NCBI GenBank assembly: GCA_044229235.1
Contig: JBGATH010000013.1
Location: 31,587 to 95,586, forward strand
Direction: 5' to 3'
Source of the DNA: UKL13-2 sp044229235
Lineage (GTDB): Bacteria > Pseudomonadota > Gammaproteobacteria > Burkholderiales > Usitatibacteraceae
Length of the DNA: 64,000 nucleotides
Of this stretch, positions 1-7,226 are shown piece by piece; within the stretch, counting starts at the first letter, position 1, and every line of letters begins with the position of its first letter. The notes beneath the pieces are model-generated. The model searched no databases and was not told the DNA's origin. It saw only the letters and a list, made by a program, of their open reading frames with translations. The position numbers and the translations under genes are program-made.

Positions 1-612
1 GTCGCTATCAGGTTTCGGCGGCGGGCCGGGATCAAAGCTCGCAAGCGACGCAATGCCAAACGGTTTCATTCGCGCCATCGTGACTGACGCGCGCATCTTG
101 GATTCCGGCGGAATGACGAACTTGCCCGGCGCGGGCTCGTGCGTGGCGGCATCGATGCGTTCCAGCCGGTCCTGCGCGCGGGCTTCGAGCAGCAGCAGCG
201 CAGCATGCTGGCCAAGCCTTACGCCTGCGGCCTTGGCGCTGGCATCCTTCACCTTGTCGAGCTGTTCTTTGTAGGCTTTCTTGAGCGCGTCGTGGTCGGC
301 GTCCGGCTGTGTGGAAAGCGCCGTAAACATCGCCGCAGCGATTGCCGCTTCCGGCGACGCGCCCGGGACAGGTTTCGGCGCGGGCGCGTAGGACTGGTAC
401 TTGGGCTCAATCGCATTCAGGGCATTGAATGCCGCCAGATGGGCGATGACCTGAATGCGCCCACCGATATGCCGGGCGGGTATCTTCTCGGTCACTTCCT
501 CAGCCGTCTGCGTCCAGTCGAGCATCGCATTCGCCCTGGCGAATGTGGCTGTACCAAGCACGAAGCTGGCAACCAATGTGATCCATGCCGCGCGATTGAA
601 AATTTTATACAT
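1..612 (-). CDS. Vanadium-dependent haloperoxidase-like (PAP2 superfamily) protein, N-terminal part
   Basis: The minus strand is open from an ATG at 612 to the window edge (204 codons, no stop), so the gene is truncated here. A purine-rich GGGAGGGG ribosome site precedes the ATG. Residues 1-28 form a signal peptide (MYKIF..., hydrophobic core, A-x-A site near FARA), so export is likely. The segment that follows (AHLAAFNALNAIEPKYQSYA, then SPEAAIAAA) resembles the helical N-terminal region of vanadium chloroperoxidase-like proteins, as does the later SFDPGPPPKPDSD stretch. The catalytic phosphatase-like motifs would lie to the left of the window, so neither halide oxidation nor phosphatase activity can be judged. 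The family call rests on this partial resemblance. Confidence 0.6.
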   Translation of the reverse strand, partial: MYKIFNRAAWITLVASFVLGTATFARANAMLDWTQTAEEVTEKIPARHIGGRIQVIAHLAAFNALNAIEPKYQSYAPAPKPVPGASPEAAIAAAMFTALSTQPDADHDALKKAYKEQLDKVKDASAKAAGVRLGQHAALLLLEARAQDRLERIDAATHEPAPGKFVIPPESKMRASVTMARMKPFGIASLASFDPGPPPKPDSD

Positions 613-711
613 TTCCCCTCCCTTTACCGGTCATTGTCGCCAAACAGTAAATCGATACCGCGCCAGTCCGTCAAGCGCCTCGCGAATAGCCCATGCCGCG
701 GGTAACGGCGG

Positions 712-760
712 GTTGAAAACGGCACAAGGTGAGGCGCTGCTTGCAGCGCCCGTTTTCAAC
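712..760. repeat. Nested palindrome between divergent genes
   Basis: Ten-base outer arms GTTGAAAACG (712-721) and CGTTTTCAAC (751-760) enclose a perfect 8+8 stem GGCGCTGC-TT-GCAGCGCC (733-750). Eleven bases lie unpaired on the left side only. It sits between the divergently transcribed genes at 612 and 838. It could be a transcribed hairpin, an operator or a relic of a small repeat; no second copy was seen in the window. Confidence 0.5.
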
Positions 761-837
761 TTCAATGCGCGATGATCGGGTAAGCGAAGAATACGTGGCC
801 TGATCAACCCAGGCCCGATGATGAAGGAGTAGCATCG

Positions 838-1422
838 ATGTCATTCGCGCGCTTGGCGAGGAATCGATTTGAAAAGAGTATTGCGTTGACCAGACGTGCC
901 TATCCGCTGTCCAAAGTGTACGGCCTGCTGGAGCCGGGCCCGGTGGTGTTGCTGACCACCGCGTACAAAGGCCGCGCCAATGTCATGACCATGTCGTGGC
1001 ACACCATGATTGACTTCGAGCCACCGCTGGTGGGCTGCATAGTCAGCAACCGCGATTTCAGTTTCGAGGCGCTCAGCAAGACCGGCGAATGCGTGATCAA
1101 CATCCCCACCGTCGAATTAGCCAAGCAAGTGGTCGCTGTCGGCAATGTCTCCGGGCGGTGCATCGACAAATTTCGCAAGGTGGGCCTCACGCCGCTGCCC
1201 GCATCGCAGGTGGCCGCACCGCTGGTCGGTGAGTGCTACGCCAGCCTGGAGTGCCGTGTGATCGACCGGCGGCTGATGAACCGCTACAACTTCTTCGTGC
1301 TGGAAGTGCTGGCGGCGTGGATCGATCCGGCACGGAAATCACCGCGCACGCTGCACCATCGTGGGAGTGGGGCGTTCATGGTGGCAGGGGAGACGATCAA
1401 GTTGGCGTCGAAGATGAGGTGA
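838..1422 (+). CDS. Flavin reductase-like FMN-binding split-barrel protein
   Basis: The 194-residue product matches the flavin reductase / DIM6-NTAB family: PLSKVYGLLEPGPVVLLTT, then NVMTMSWHTMIDFEPPLVGC (about residues 49-68) and GECVINIPT. These proteins bind FMN in a split barrel and reduce flavin or act as flavoenzymes; the substrate is unknown. The start follows AAGGAG at a spacing of about 8 bases. The length is normal for the family. It stands alone between a divergent gene on the left and a convergent one on the right, so context gives no pathway. Confidence 0.85.
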   Translation: MSFARLARNRFEKSIALTRRAYPLSKVYGLLEPGPVVLLTTAYKGRANVMTMSWHTMIDFEPPLVGCIVSNRDFSFEALSKTGECVINIPTVELAKQVVAVGNVSGRCIDKFRKVGLTPLPASQVAAPLVGECYASLECRVIDRRLMNRYNFFVLEVLAAWIDPARKSPRTLHHRGSGAFMVAGETIKLASKMR

Positions 1423-1565
1423 GGCGGTGCGGCAGGGCATGCCAACCGCTGCAATGACCTCAAGCGCGCCGCCCCTGGCTCGATCGTGTTGCCTGCAGTA
1501 CTGAATTCAGGCCGGCCACTTGTGATTGAGGCAAGCTTTTCGGTCGGTCGCAATGCGACAGTTGG

Positions 1566-2756
1566 CTAGTGTGCGCCCTGCAAATCCGCCGGCATCAACC
1601 CATACAACAGATAGTCGATCAGTTCGCGCACCGAGCGGATCGCGTCGCCGAACGGCAGCGGATTGGCGCCGCGAAAAAACAGGCCGCGTTGCACGTCGCC
1701 GGCGAGCGCGGCGGCGAGGTGATGGTCGATGCAGAATTGCCCGGCGCGCTCGAGGCCGTCGCGAAGGCCGCAGTGTTCGAGGCAATCGAAAGCGAGCGTG
1801 CAGTCGGTGCGCGGCTTGGTGCGTTTTTGCAGGACAGGCAGTTTTTCCAGGTACTTTTCGAGCCAGGGCGTGCGCACCGCGCGCGCCGGCAGGCCGGCCA
1901 CGCTCATGAAGGTCACGATGTCCTCGGGCTTGGCTTCGGCCAGCACGCGCTTGAAGTTGGGGTGCGCATCGCCCTCCGTGGTGACGGCAAACGGCGTGCC
2001 GATCTGCACCGCGCTGGCGCCCAGCGCAAACAGCTCACGCACCTTGCCCGGCGTGGCGATGCCGCCGGCCGGAATCAGCGGAATATGTTCGCGCTCGATG
2101 CCCAGGTCGTGAAACACCTGAAAGGTTTCCTCCAGTACGCGCGGAAAATCGAACCGCGGATCGTTGAGGTCTTCGATCTTGGCCGCGCCGAGGTGGCCGC
2201 CGGCGTAACGCGGATGCTCGATGACGATGGCGTCGGGCAGGCAGTTCTTGCGCAGCCATTTCTTCAATACAATGGCGATGCCGCGCGAGTCGGAAAGAAT
2301 CGGGATCAGCGCCACATCGGGAAAATCCTTGGTGAGATCCGGCAGGTCCAGCGGCAGGCCGGCGCCAACCACGATGGCCTCGGCACCTGATTCGCAGGAC
2401 TGGCGCACGTTAGCCGCGTATTCAGACACGGCACGCATGACATTGACCGCCACCATGCCATGGCCCTCGGCCACCGCCAGCGCGCCGCGCACTTCACGGT
2501 CGATGGCGATCAGGTTGGCGCGATTGATGGCGTCCTTGTCACGACTCTTGGCGGTTTCCTTGAGCAGGTCGGGATGCTGGCGACGCAGGTCCACGCTCGA
2601 GACGGTACCGATGCCGCCGGCGCGTGCGACGTGGCCAGCGAGCCGGTGGGCGGACACACCCACGCCCATGCCGCCCTGCACGATCGGCAGCAGGCTCTTG
2701 TTCCTGATGGTCAGTACCGGCAGATCCGGCAGCGCGGTGGGGTGCACGGTATTCAT
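1566..2756 (-). CDS. Nitronate monooxygenase / NAD(P)H-dependent flavin oxidoreductase family protein
   Basis: The 396-residue protein has a TIM-barrel nitronate monooxygenase fold signature: the N-terminal strand LLPIVQGGMGVGVS (residues 23-35), GAGLPLDLP near 131, GGHLG at 186-190 (position of the family's catalytic His), and the phosphate-binding segment IPAGGIATPGKVRELF followed by GASAVQIGTPF. Members oxidise alkyl nitronates using FMN, but many act on other substrates, so specificity is open. Its ATG overlaps the stop of the upstream UbiM-like gene (ATGA at 2753-2756), so the two are probably translated together from one mRNA. Confidence 0.85.
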   Translation of the reverse strand: MNTVHPTALPDLPVLTIRNKSLLPIVQGGMGVGVSAHRLAGHVARAGGIGTVSSVDLRRQHPDLLKETAKSRDKDAINRANLIAIDREVRGALAVAEGHGMVAVNVMRAVSEYAANVRQSCESGAEAIVVGAGLPLDLPDLTKDFPDVALIPILSDSRGIAIVLKKWLRKNCLPDAIVIEHPRYAGGHLGAAKIEDLNDPRFDFPRVLEETFQVFHDLGIEREHIPLIPAGGIATPGKVRELFALGASAVQIGTPFAVTTEGDAHPNFKRVLAEAKPEDIVTFMSVAGLPARAVRTPWLEKYLEKLPVLQKRTKPRTDCTLAFDCLEHCGLRDGLERAGQFCIDHHLAAALAGDVQRGLFFRGANPLPFGDAIRSVRELIDYLLYGLMPADLQGAH

Positions 2757-4000
2757 CGTAGTCGTGGCAGCTGCGGCAGTCGTGGCAGCAGCTGCGACAG
2801 CTTGCGCGGCGCGCCGTTGTCGGTGAGATGGCTGGTGATCCAGCCTTTGAGCGGACGCACGTGGTCGGCAACTTGCAACAGGCGGCGGCGCGCGACACGG
2901 GCCGGTGGCCGGTCGTCGGTGAACAGTTTAACCAGCGCATTGGTGCCGGTGAATATCGCCCAGGTTTCGCGGCGGTGCGTGCGCTGGTAGGCGCGCAGTA
3001 CATTTTCTCCACCGATGTCGCCACCGTTCTTTCGGGCTTTGTCAATTTCGCGTGTCAGGCTTTGCACGCCATACAGGCCGAAGTTATAGCCGTGCGCGGT
3101 GACCGGATGCATGCCCACCGCCGCGTCACCCACCAGCGCAAAGCGCGCGGCGTGGAATTGCCGCGCGTACACGGCCACCAGCGGGTAGCGATGGCGTTCG
3201 CCGACCAGCGTCATGCGGCCGAGGCGTGAACCGAATTGCGATTCGATCTCGCGGCCGAGCTGCTCCGCGCTCATCTGCATGATGGCCGCCGAGTCGGGCG
3301 TCTTCACCGTCATCACCACCGACACCTGATTGTTGTTCATCGGCAGTACCGCAAGCGTGCGGCCCCAGCGGAAGCACTCGTAGGCCACGCCGTCGCCGGC
3401 GTACTCGTGCTGCATGCGACAGACGATGACCTCGCGGCCGAAGTCGTGCATGTGCGCGGGAATGCCCATGTGGCGGCGCGATGCCGAGAAGCGGCTGTCG
3501 GCGGCAATCACCAGCTTTGCCGTCAGCGTGCTGCCGTCTTCCAGCGTCACGGTGGAGGTGCTGCCGGGGGCATCGATGCTGGTCACGCCTTTGCCCGACA
3601 GCAGTTGCAGGCTGGCGCCTTCGAGGCCCTTGGTGGCGTCGTAGGCTGCCTTGCGAATGCAGTGGTTTGGCACCAGAAAGCCCAGGCTTTCGGAGGCCTT
3701 GCCCGGCTCCGCGCGCGGCATCAGGTTGAGGAAATGCGGCGAGCCTTCCTGCTCGACCTTGGCACCGCGAATGGTGGCGACTTCGGCTTCCGGCAAGCGT
3801 TGCCAGATGCCCAGCGATTGCAGGATGTCGCGCGAACGAAAGGTGAGTGCGATGTCGCGCCCGTCCACCGGCGGATCGGCCAGAACAGCTTCGTCGAGCT
3901 TTTCCACCACCGTCACCGACAGGCCAGTGCGTACCAGCGAGCAGGCCATGGCCAGGCCGGCCGGCCCGGCGCCAATGATAACGACATCACGTATTGCCAT
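2753..4000 (-). CDS. ubiM: UbiH/UbiM-type FAD-dependent hydroxylase, probable 5-demethoxyubiquinol hydroxylase
   Basis: The 415-residue flavoprotein opens with the dinucleotide-binding motif VIIGAGPAGLAMA (residues 7-19), has the DGRDI segment of aromatic hydroxylases and the second FAD motif LVGDAAVGMHPVTAHGYNFG (near 285-305). The GMHPVTAHG form is what I associate with UbiM, one of the ring hydroxylases of ubiquinone synthesis in some Betaproteobacteria. UbiH, UbiF or UbiI remain alternatives, and the exact ring position cannot be told from sequence. The gene overlaps the downstream nitronate monooxygenase by 4 bases. Confidence 0.65.
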   Translation of the reverse strand: MAIRDVVIIGAGPAGLAMACSLVRTGLSVTVVEKLDEAVLADPPVDGRDIALTFRSRDILQSLGIWQRLPEAEVATIRGAKVEQEGSPHFLNLMPRAEPGKASESLGFLVPNHCIRKAAYDATKGLEGASLQLLSGKGVTSIDAPGSTSTVTLEDGSTLTAKLVIAADSRFSASRRHMGIPAHMHDFGREVIVCRMQHEYAGDGVAYECFRWGRTLAVLPMNNNQVSVVMTVKTPDSAAIMQMSAEQLGREIESQFGSRLGRMTLVGERHRYPLVAVYARQFHAARFALVGDAAVGMHPVTAHGYNFGLYGVQSLTREIDKARKNGGDIGGENVLRAYQRTHRRETWAIFTGTNALVKLFTDDRPPARVARRRLLQVADHVRPLKGWITSHLTDNGAPRKLSQLLPRLPQLPRLR

Positions 4001-4161
4001 CTTGCTCTCCGCCGTTCAGGTTTCAGTGGGCGTGGCAGGTCAAAAACCTGCCCGGGGAAATGACAATTTCCCTGATTGCCATCGTAGGCAACTGGGCGCA
4101 ACAGCGGTTGACGCACGTCAAACGCAACGTGATTTGCGCCAGCGCGAAATCGGCGAGATCA

Positions 4162-4215
4162 AGCACTGGCGCGGCTCGCAGGGCAAAATGCCGCTGGAAG
4201 CCCCGCCAGTACTGG
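4162..4215. repeat. 56-bp palindromic repeat family, copy A (diverged)
   Basis: Left arm AGCACTGGCGCGGC, an AAAATGCCGCTGGAA-type loop and right arm CCGCCAGTACTGGAG match the arms of copies B-E, with several substitutions. It lies downstream of the UbiM-like gene, in the gap before mgtA. Confidence 0.65.
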
Positions 4216-4280
4216 AGTTTCGAGGGTGGGTGCTCGAATAGATCCGGCGAGTAAACAGGGGGAATAGTCGCCAACAAGGC

Positions 4281-4358
4281 CCTTCCCCGGCGCAGGCCGG
4301 GGCCCAATTTCGGCTTTCCGACTTGAATAACTTGGACCCCGGCCTCCGCCGGGGAAGG
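4281..4358. repeat. REP/BIME-like inverted repeat pair
   Basis: CCTTCCCCGGC-gca-GGCCGGGG-cCCAA (4281-4306) is repeated in inverted form as TTGG-a-CCCCGGCC-tcc-GCCGGGGAAGG (4332-4358). The roughly 26-base arms are each palindromic themselves, and about 25 bases separate them. This is the architecture of bacterial interspersed mosaic elements. No RAYT-type transposase is seen in the window. Confidence 0.75.
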
Positions 4359-4462
4359 ACAAATTCTGTACCGGCACATTTGGTTACCGGGTCAACATGA
4401 ACCAGCGGCGCCACCAAACGTGACGCCTTCGGTGAATGTTCCGTGGCGAAGTCCCTGCAATC

Positions 4463-7045
4463 TCAGGTCTGGCTTCCGGCAAAGCGCGCGTAAAAAACTT
4501 TCTTGGCCAGTTCAGCCGCCACCACGTAGGCCAGCGTCAGGCCGATCATGGTCAGCAGCAGCGGTGCCGGCAGGGGCACGAAGCCGAAGATGGATGCGAA
4601 CGGCAGGTAGGGGATGGCGAGCGTGACGCCGATCACGATGGCCGTGGTGGCCATGAGCAGGTTGCCGGGACGGCTCTTGTAGAACGGCCGCCGTGTGCGC
4701 ACCACCAGCGCGATCACCAACTCGGTCAGCAGCGACTCGATGAACCAGCCGGTGCGAAAAGCCTCCGGCGCGGCCTGGAACACCCACAGCAGGGCGCCGA
4801 AGGTGAGGAAATCAAACAGCGAACTGACCAGGCCGAACAGCACCATGTAGTTACGGATGAAGATCGTGTCCCAGCGTCGTGGACGTGCCATCCACTCTTC
4901 GTCCACCCGGTCGCCGGCGATGGCCGCAGCCGGAATGTCGGAGAGGAAATTATTCAGCAGGATCTGCGAGGCCAGCAGGGGCAGGAACGGCAGGAACACC
5001 GAGGCCAGGGCCATGCTGAACATGTTGCCGAAGTTGGCGCTGATGGTGGTGAGGATGTACTTGAGGGTGTTGGCAAAGGTCATGCGGCCTTCGTCGATGC
5101 CCGCGCGCAGGGTGCCCAGGTCCTGCCGCAGCAGCACGAAGTCGGCGGCATCCTTGGCGACATCGACGGCGGTGTCCACCGAGATGCCGACATCCGCCGT
5201 GTGCAGGGCCGCGGCGTCGTTGATGCCGTCACCCATGTAGCCGACCACGTGCCCGGTCTTTTGCAGGGCGAGGATGATGCGTTCCTTCTGGTTCGGGTCG
5301 ACCTCGGCGAAGACGCTGGTTTGCACCGCGGCATGCATCAGTGCTTCGTCGCTCAGGTCGTTCAATTCGCGCCCGGTAAGCAAACCGGTTACCGGCATGT
5401 TCACCGCCTCGGCGGCATGACGCGCCACGCGCCGGTTGTCGCCGGTGATCATCTTCACCTGCACGCCGCGCGCGGCCAGGTCGAGCAGGGTTTGCCGCGC
5501 ATCCGGCTTTGGCGGATCGAGAAACAGCAGGAAACCCTCGAAGCACAGCGCGTGTTCATCGGCGCGCGAGAACGCACCGGCGCGGTTCTCCACGGGCTTG
5601 GCGGCGATGCCCAGCACCCGGTAGCCCTGCTCGCTCCACGTCCGGAAGCGCGCGTCGATCGCGGCGCATGCTGCAGCGTCCAGTGGCCCGATCGATGCGG
5701 CCTGCCGCAAGACGCTGCAGACATTGAGGACCTGCTCAAGCGCACCTTTGGTGACGAGGACGTGTGCGCCATTTTCCTCGGCAATCACCACCGACAGGCA
5801 CTTGCGCACGAAGTCATACGGCACTTCATCGATCTTGCGCACGCCGCCGACCTCGATGCCGCCGGCGTGGGCGCTTTCGAGAATGGCGTCATCGAGCGCG
5901 TTGGTCAGGCCGGTCTGGAAAGTCGCATTGAGAAAGGCCAGCCGCAGCGTTGCCGACGACGCCTCGCCGGTCGCATCCAGGGCGGCGTCGAGCCGCACCA
6001 CCCCTGCGGTCAATGTGCCGGTCTTGTCGGTGCAGAGCACATCCATGCTGCCGAGGTTCTCGATCGCGTTGAGCCGCCGCACGATCACGCCGAGCTTGGC
6101 CATGCGCTTGGCGCCGTGCGAGAGCGTGATGCTGATGATGGCCGGCAGCAGTTCCGGGGTAAGCCCGACGGCCAGCGCCAGCGCGAACAGCAGTGAATCG
6201 ATCGGCGGCTTGGCGAGCAGGATGTTGATGGCCAGCACGGCGACCACCATCACCAGCATGATGCGGGTGAGCAGGTAGCCGAAGCGCTGGATGCCACGCT
6301 CGAACTCGGTCAGCGCCGGACGCAATGCCAGCTTGCCGGCAATGCCGCCGAACACGCTGGTCGGCCCGGTGGACGTCACCAGCATGCGCGCCGTGCCGCT
6401 GCCCACACTGGTACCCATGAAGACGCTGTTGCTGCGTTCGGCCAGCGCGGCATTCGCGGCCACCACGCCGGGTTGCTTTTCAACCGGGAAAGTTTCGCCG
6501 GTGAGCGTGGCCTGGTTGACGAAAAAGTCCCTGGCTTCCATCACCACGCCGTCGGCGGGAATGAGACTGCCCGCGGATAGCAGCACGATATCGCCCGGCA
6601 CCACGCTGGCCGATGGCAGCTGGATGGACTGGCCGTCGCGCAACACGCTGGCGTGAATGGTGACTCGCGAGCGCAGTTTCTCGATGGCGTGATGGGCCAC
6701 GGTTTCCTGCACGAAACCGATGATGGTGCTGCCGAGCACGATCGCCAGCACCACGCCTGCATCGACCCATTCGGCGGCGATGAGCGAGATGACGGAGGCG
6801 AAAATCAGGATCAGGACCAGCGGGCTCTTGAACTGGTTGAGCAGCAGGCCGAAGGCGGTGGCCTGTTTGCGCGTATCCAGCGTGTTGCGCCCGAATCGCC
6901 TGAGCCTTGACCGCGCCGCGGCAGCACTGAGGCCGGCCGCGCTGGTGTGCAGGCTCTCCATGAGCTGCGCAAGCGGCAGGCTCCAGTACGCCGCCGGCGT
7001 GCTGACGGCGGTGCGATGTGCCGCTGTGGATGCGGGTCGAGGCAT
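4463..7045 (-). CDS. mgtA: Magnesium-translocating P-type ATPase
   Basis: The 860-residue integral membrane ATPase has the actuator motif LTGET at 181-185, the phosphorylation motif DKTGTLT with Asp340, GLTPELLPAI in the M4 transport helix (about 293-302), TGDN and MGDGINDAA in the catalytic core. Full length and the PEL-type M4 motif place it in the MgtA/MgtB subfamily, which imports Mg2+ across the inner membrane. There is no obvious Mg2+-sensing leader; the upstream gap is only 181 bases. Instead an FNR-type site lies in front, suggesting oxygen-responsive rather than, or in addition to, Mg2+-responsive control. Confidence 0.92.
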   Translation of the reverse strand: MPRPASTAAHRTAVSTPAAYWSLPLAQLMESLHTSAAGLSAAAARSRLRRFGRNTLDTRKQATAFGLLLNQFKSPLVLILIFASVISLIAAEWVDAGVVLAIVLGSTIIGFVQETVAHHAIEKLRSRVTIHASVLRDGQSIQLPSASVVPGDIVLLSAGSLIPADGVVMEARDFFVNQATLTGETFPVEKQPGVVAANAALAERSNSVFMGTSVGSGTARMLVTSTGPTSVFGGIAGKLALRPALTEFERGIQRFGYLLTRIMLVMVVAVLAINILLAKPPIDSLLFALALAVGLTPELLPAIISITLSHGAKRMAKLGVIVRRLNAIENLGSMDVLCTDKTGTLTAGVVRLDAALDATGEASSATLRLAFLNATFQTGLTNALDDAILESAHAGGIEVGGVRKIDEVPYDFVRKCLSVVIAEENGAHVLVTKGALEQVLNVCSVLRQAASIGPLDAAACAAIDARFRTWSEQGYRVLGIAAKPVENRAGAFSRADEHALCFEGFLLFLDPPKPDARQTLLDLAARGVQVKMITGDNRRVARHAAEAVNMPVTGLLTGRELNDLSDEALMHAAVQTSVFAEVDPNQKERIILALQKTGHVVGYMGDGINDAAALHTADVGISVDTAVDVAKDAADFVLLRQDLGTLRAGIDEGRMTFANTLKYILTTISANFGNMFSMALASVFLPFLPLLASQILLNNFLSDIPAAAIAGDRVDEEWMARPRRWDTIFIRNYMVLFGLVSSLFDFLTFGALLWVFQAAPEAFRTGWFIESLLTELVIALVVRTRRPFYKSRPGNLLMATTAIVIGVTLAIPYLPFASIFGFVPLPAPLLLTMIGLTLAYVVAAELAKKVFYARFAGSQT

Positions 7046-7096
7046 GAACTGCCTCCGGTTGGGCTCGCCCGCGGCGCGGGCGAGGGTTGCCCTCAG

Positions 7097-7137
7097 ACTG
7101 TATGCCGGTGCCCGCCGGCAGTATTGATTTTTATCAA
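7097..7137 (-). promoter_or_regulatory. FNR/ANR-type box with class II promoter before mgtA
   Basis: TTGAT-TTTT-ATCAA at 7124-7137 is a perfect match to the FNR/ANR half-site consensus TTGAT-N4-ATCAA. On the minus strand a -10 candidate TACAGT lies at 7102-7097. That puts the expected start near 7090 and the box centre at about -41, the classical class II activation position. Binding is inferred from the motif and spacing only. Confidence 0.7.
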
Positions 7138-7226
7138 CGCCCGCCGGCCGCCTGGCCGATCCTCACGCGGTGCGCGCGCGGCCCCGGAAAACCTGCCGAA
7201 AAATTCCTGCCTGTGGCGCGGCGAAT

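Larger units (their letters stand above)
4001..4462. other. Repeat-bearing intergenic region
   Basis: This 462-base gap separates two minus-strand genes. I see no convincing gene. It holds a diverged copy of the 56-bp palindromic family (4162-4215) and a separate REP/BIME-like inverted repeat (4281-4358). Confidence 0.7.

Noticed and set aside
4436..6196. A 586-residue open frame on the plus strand opposite mgtA
   Set aside because: It is the antisense shadow of a conserved P-type ATPase; its sequence is His/Gln-rich and lacks any family.
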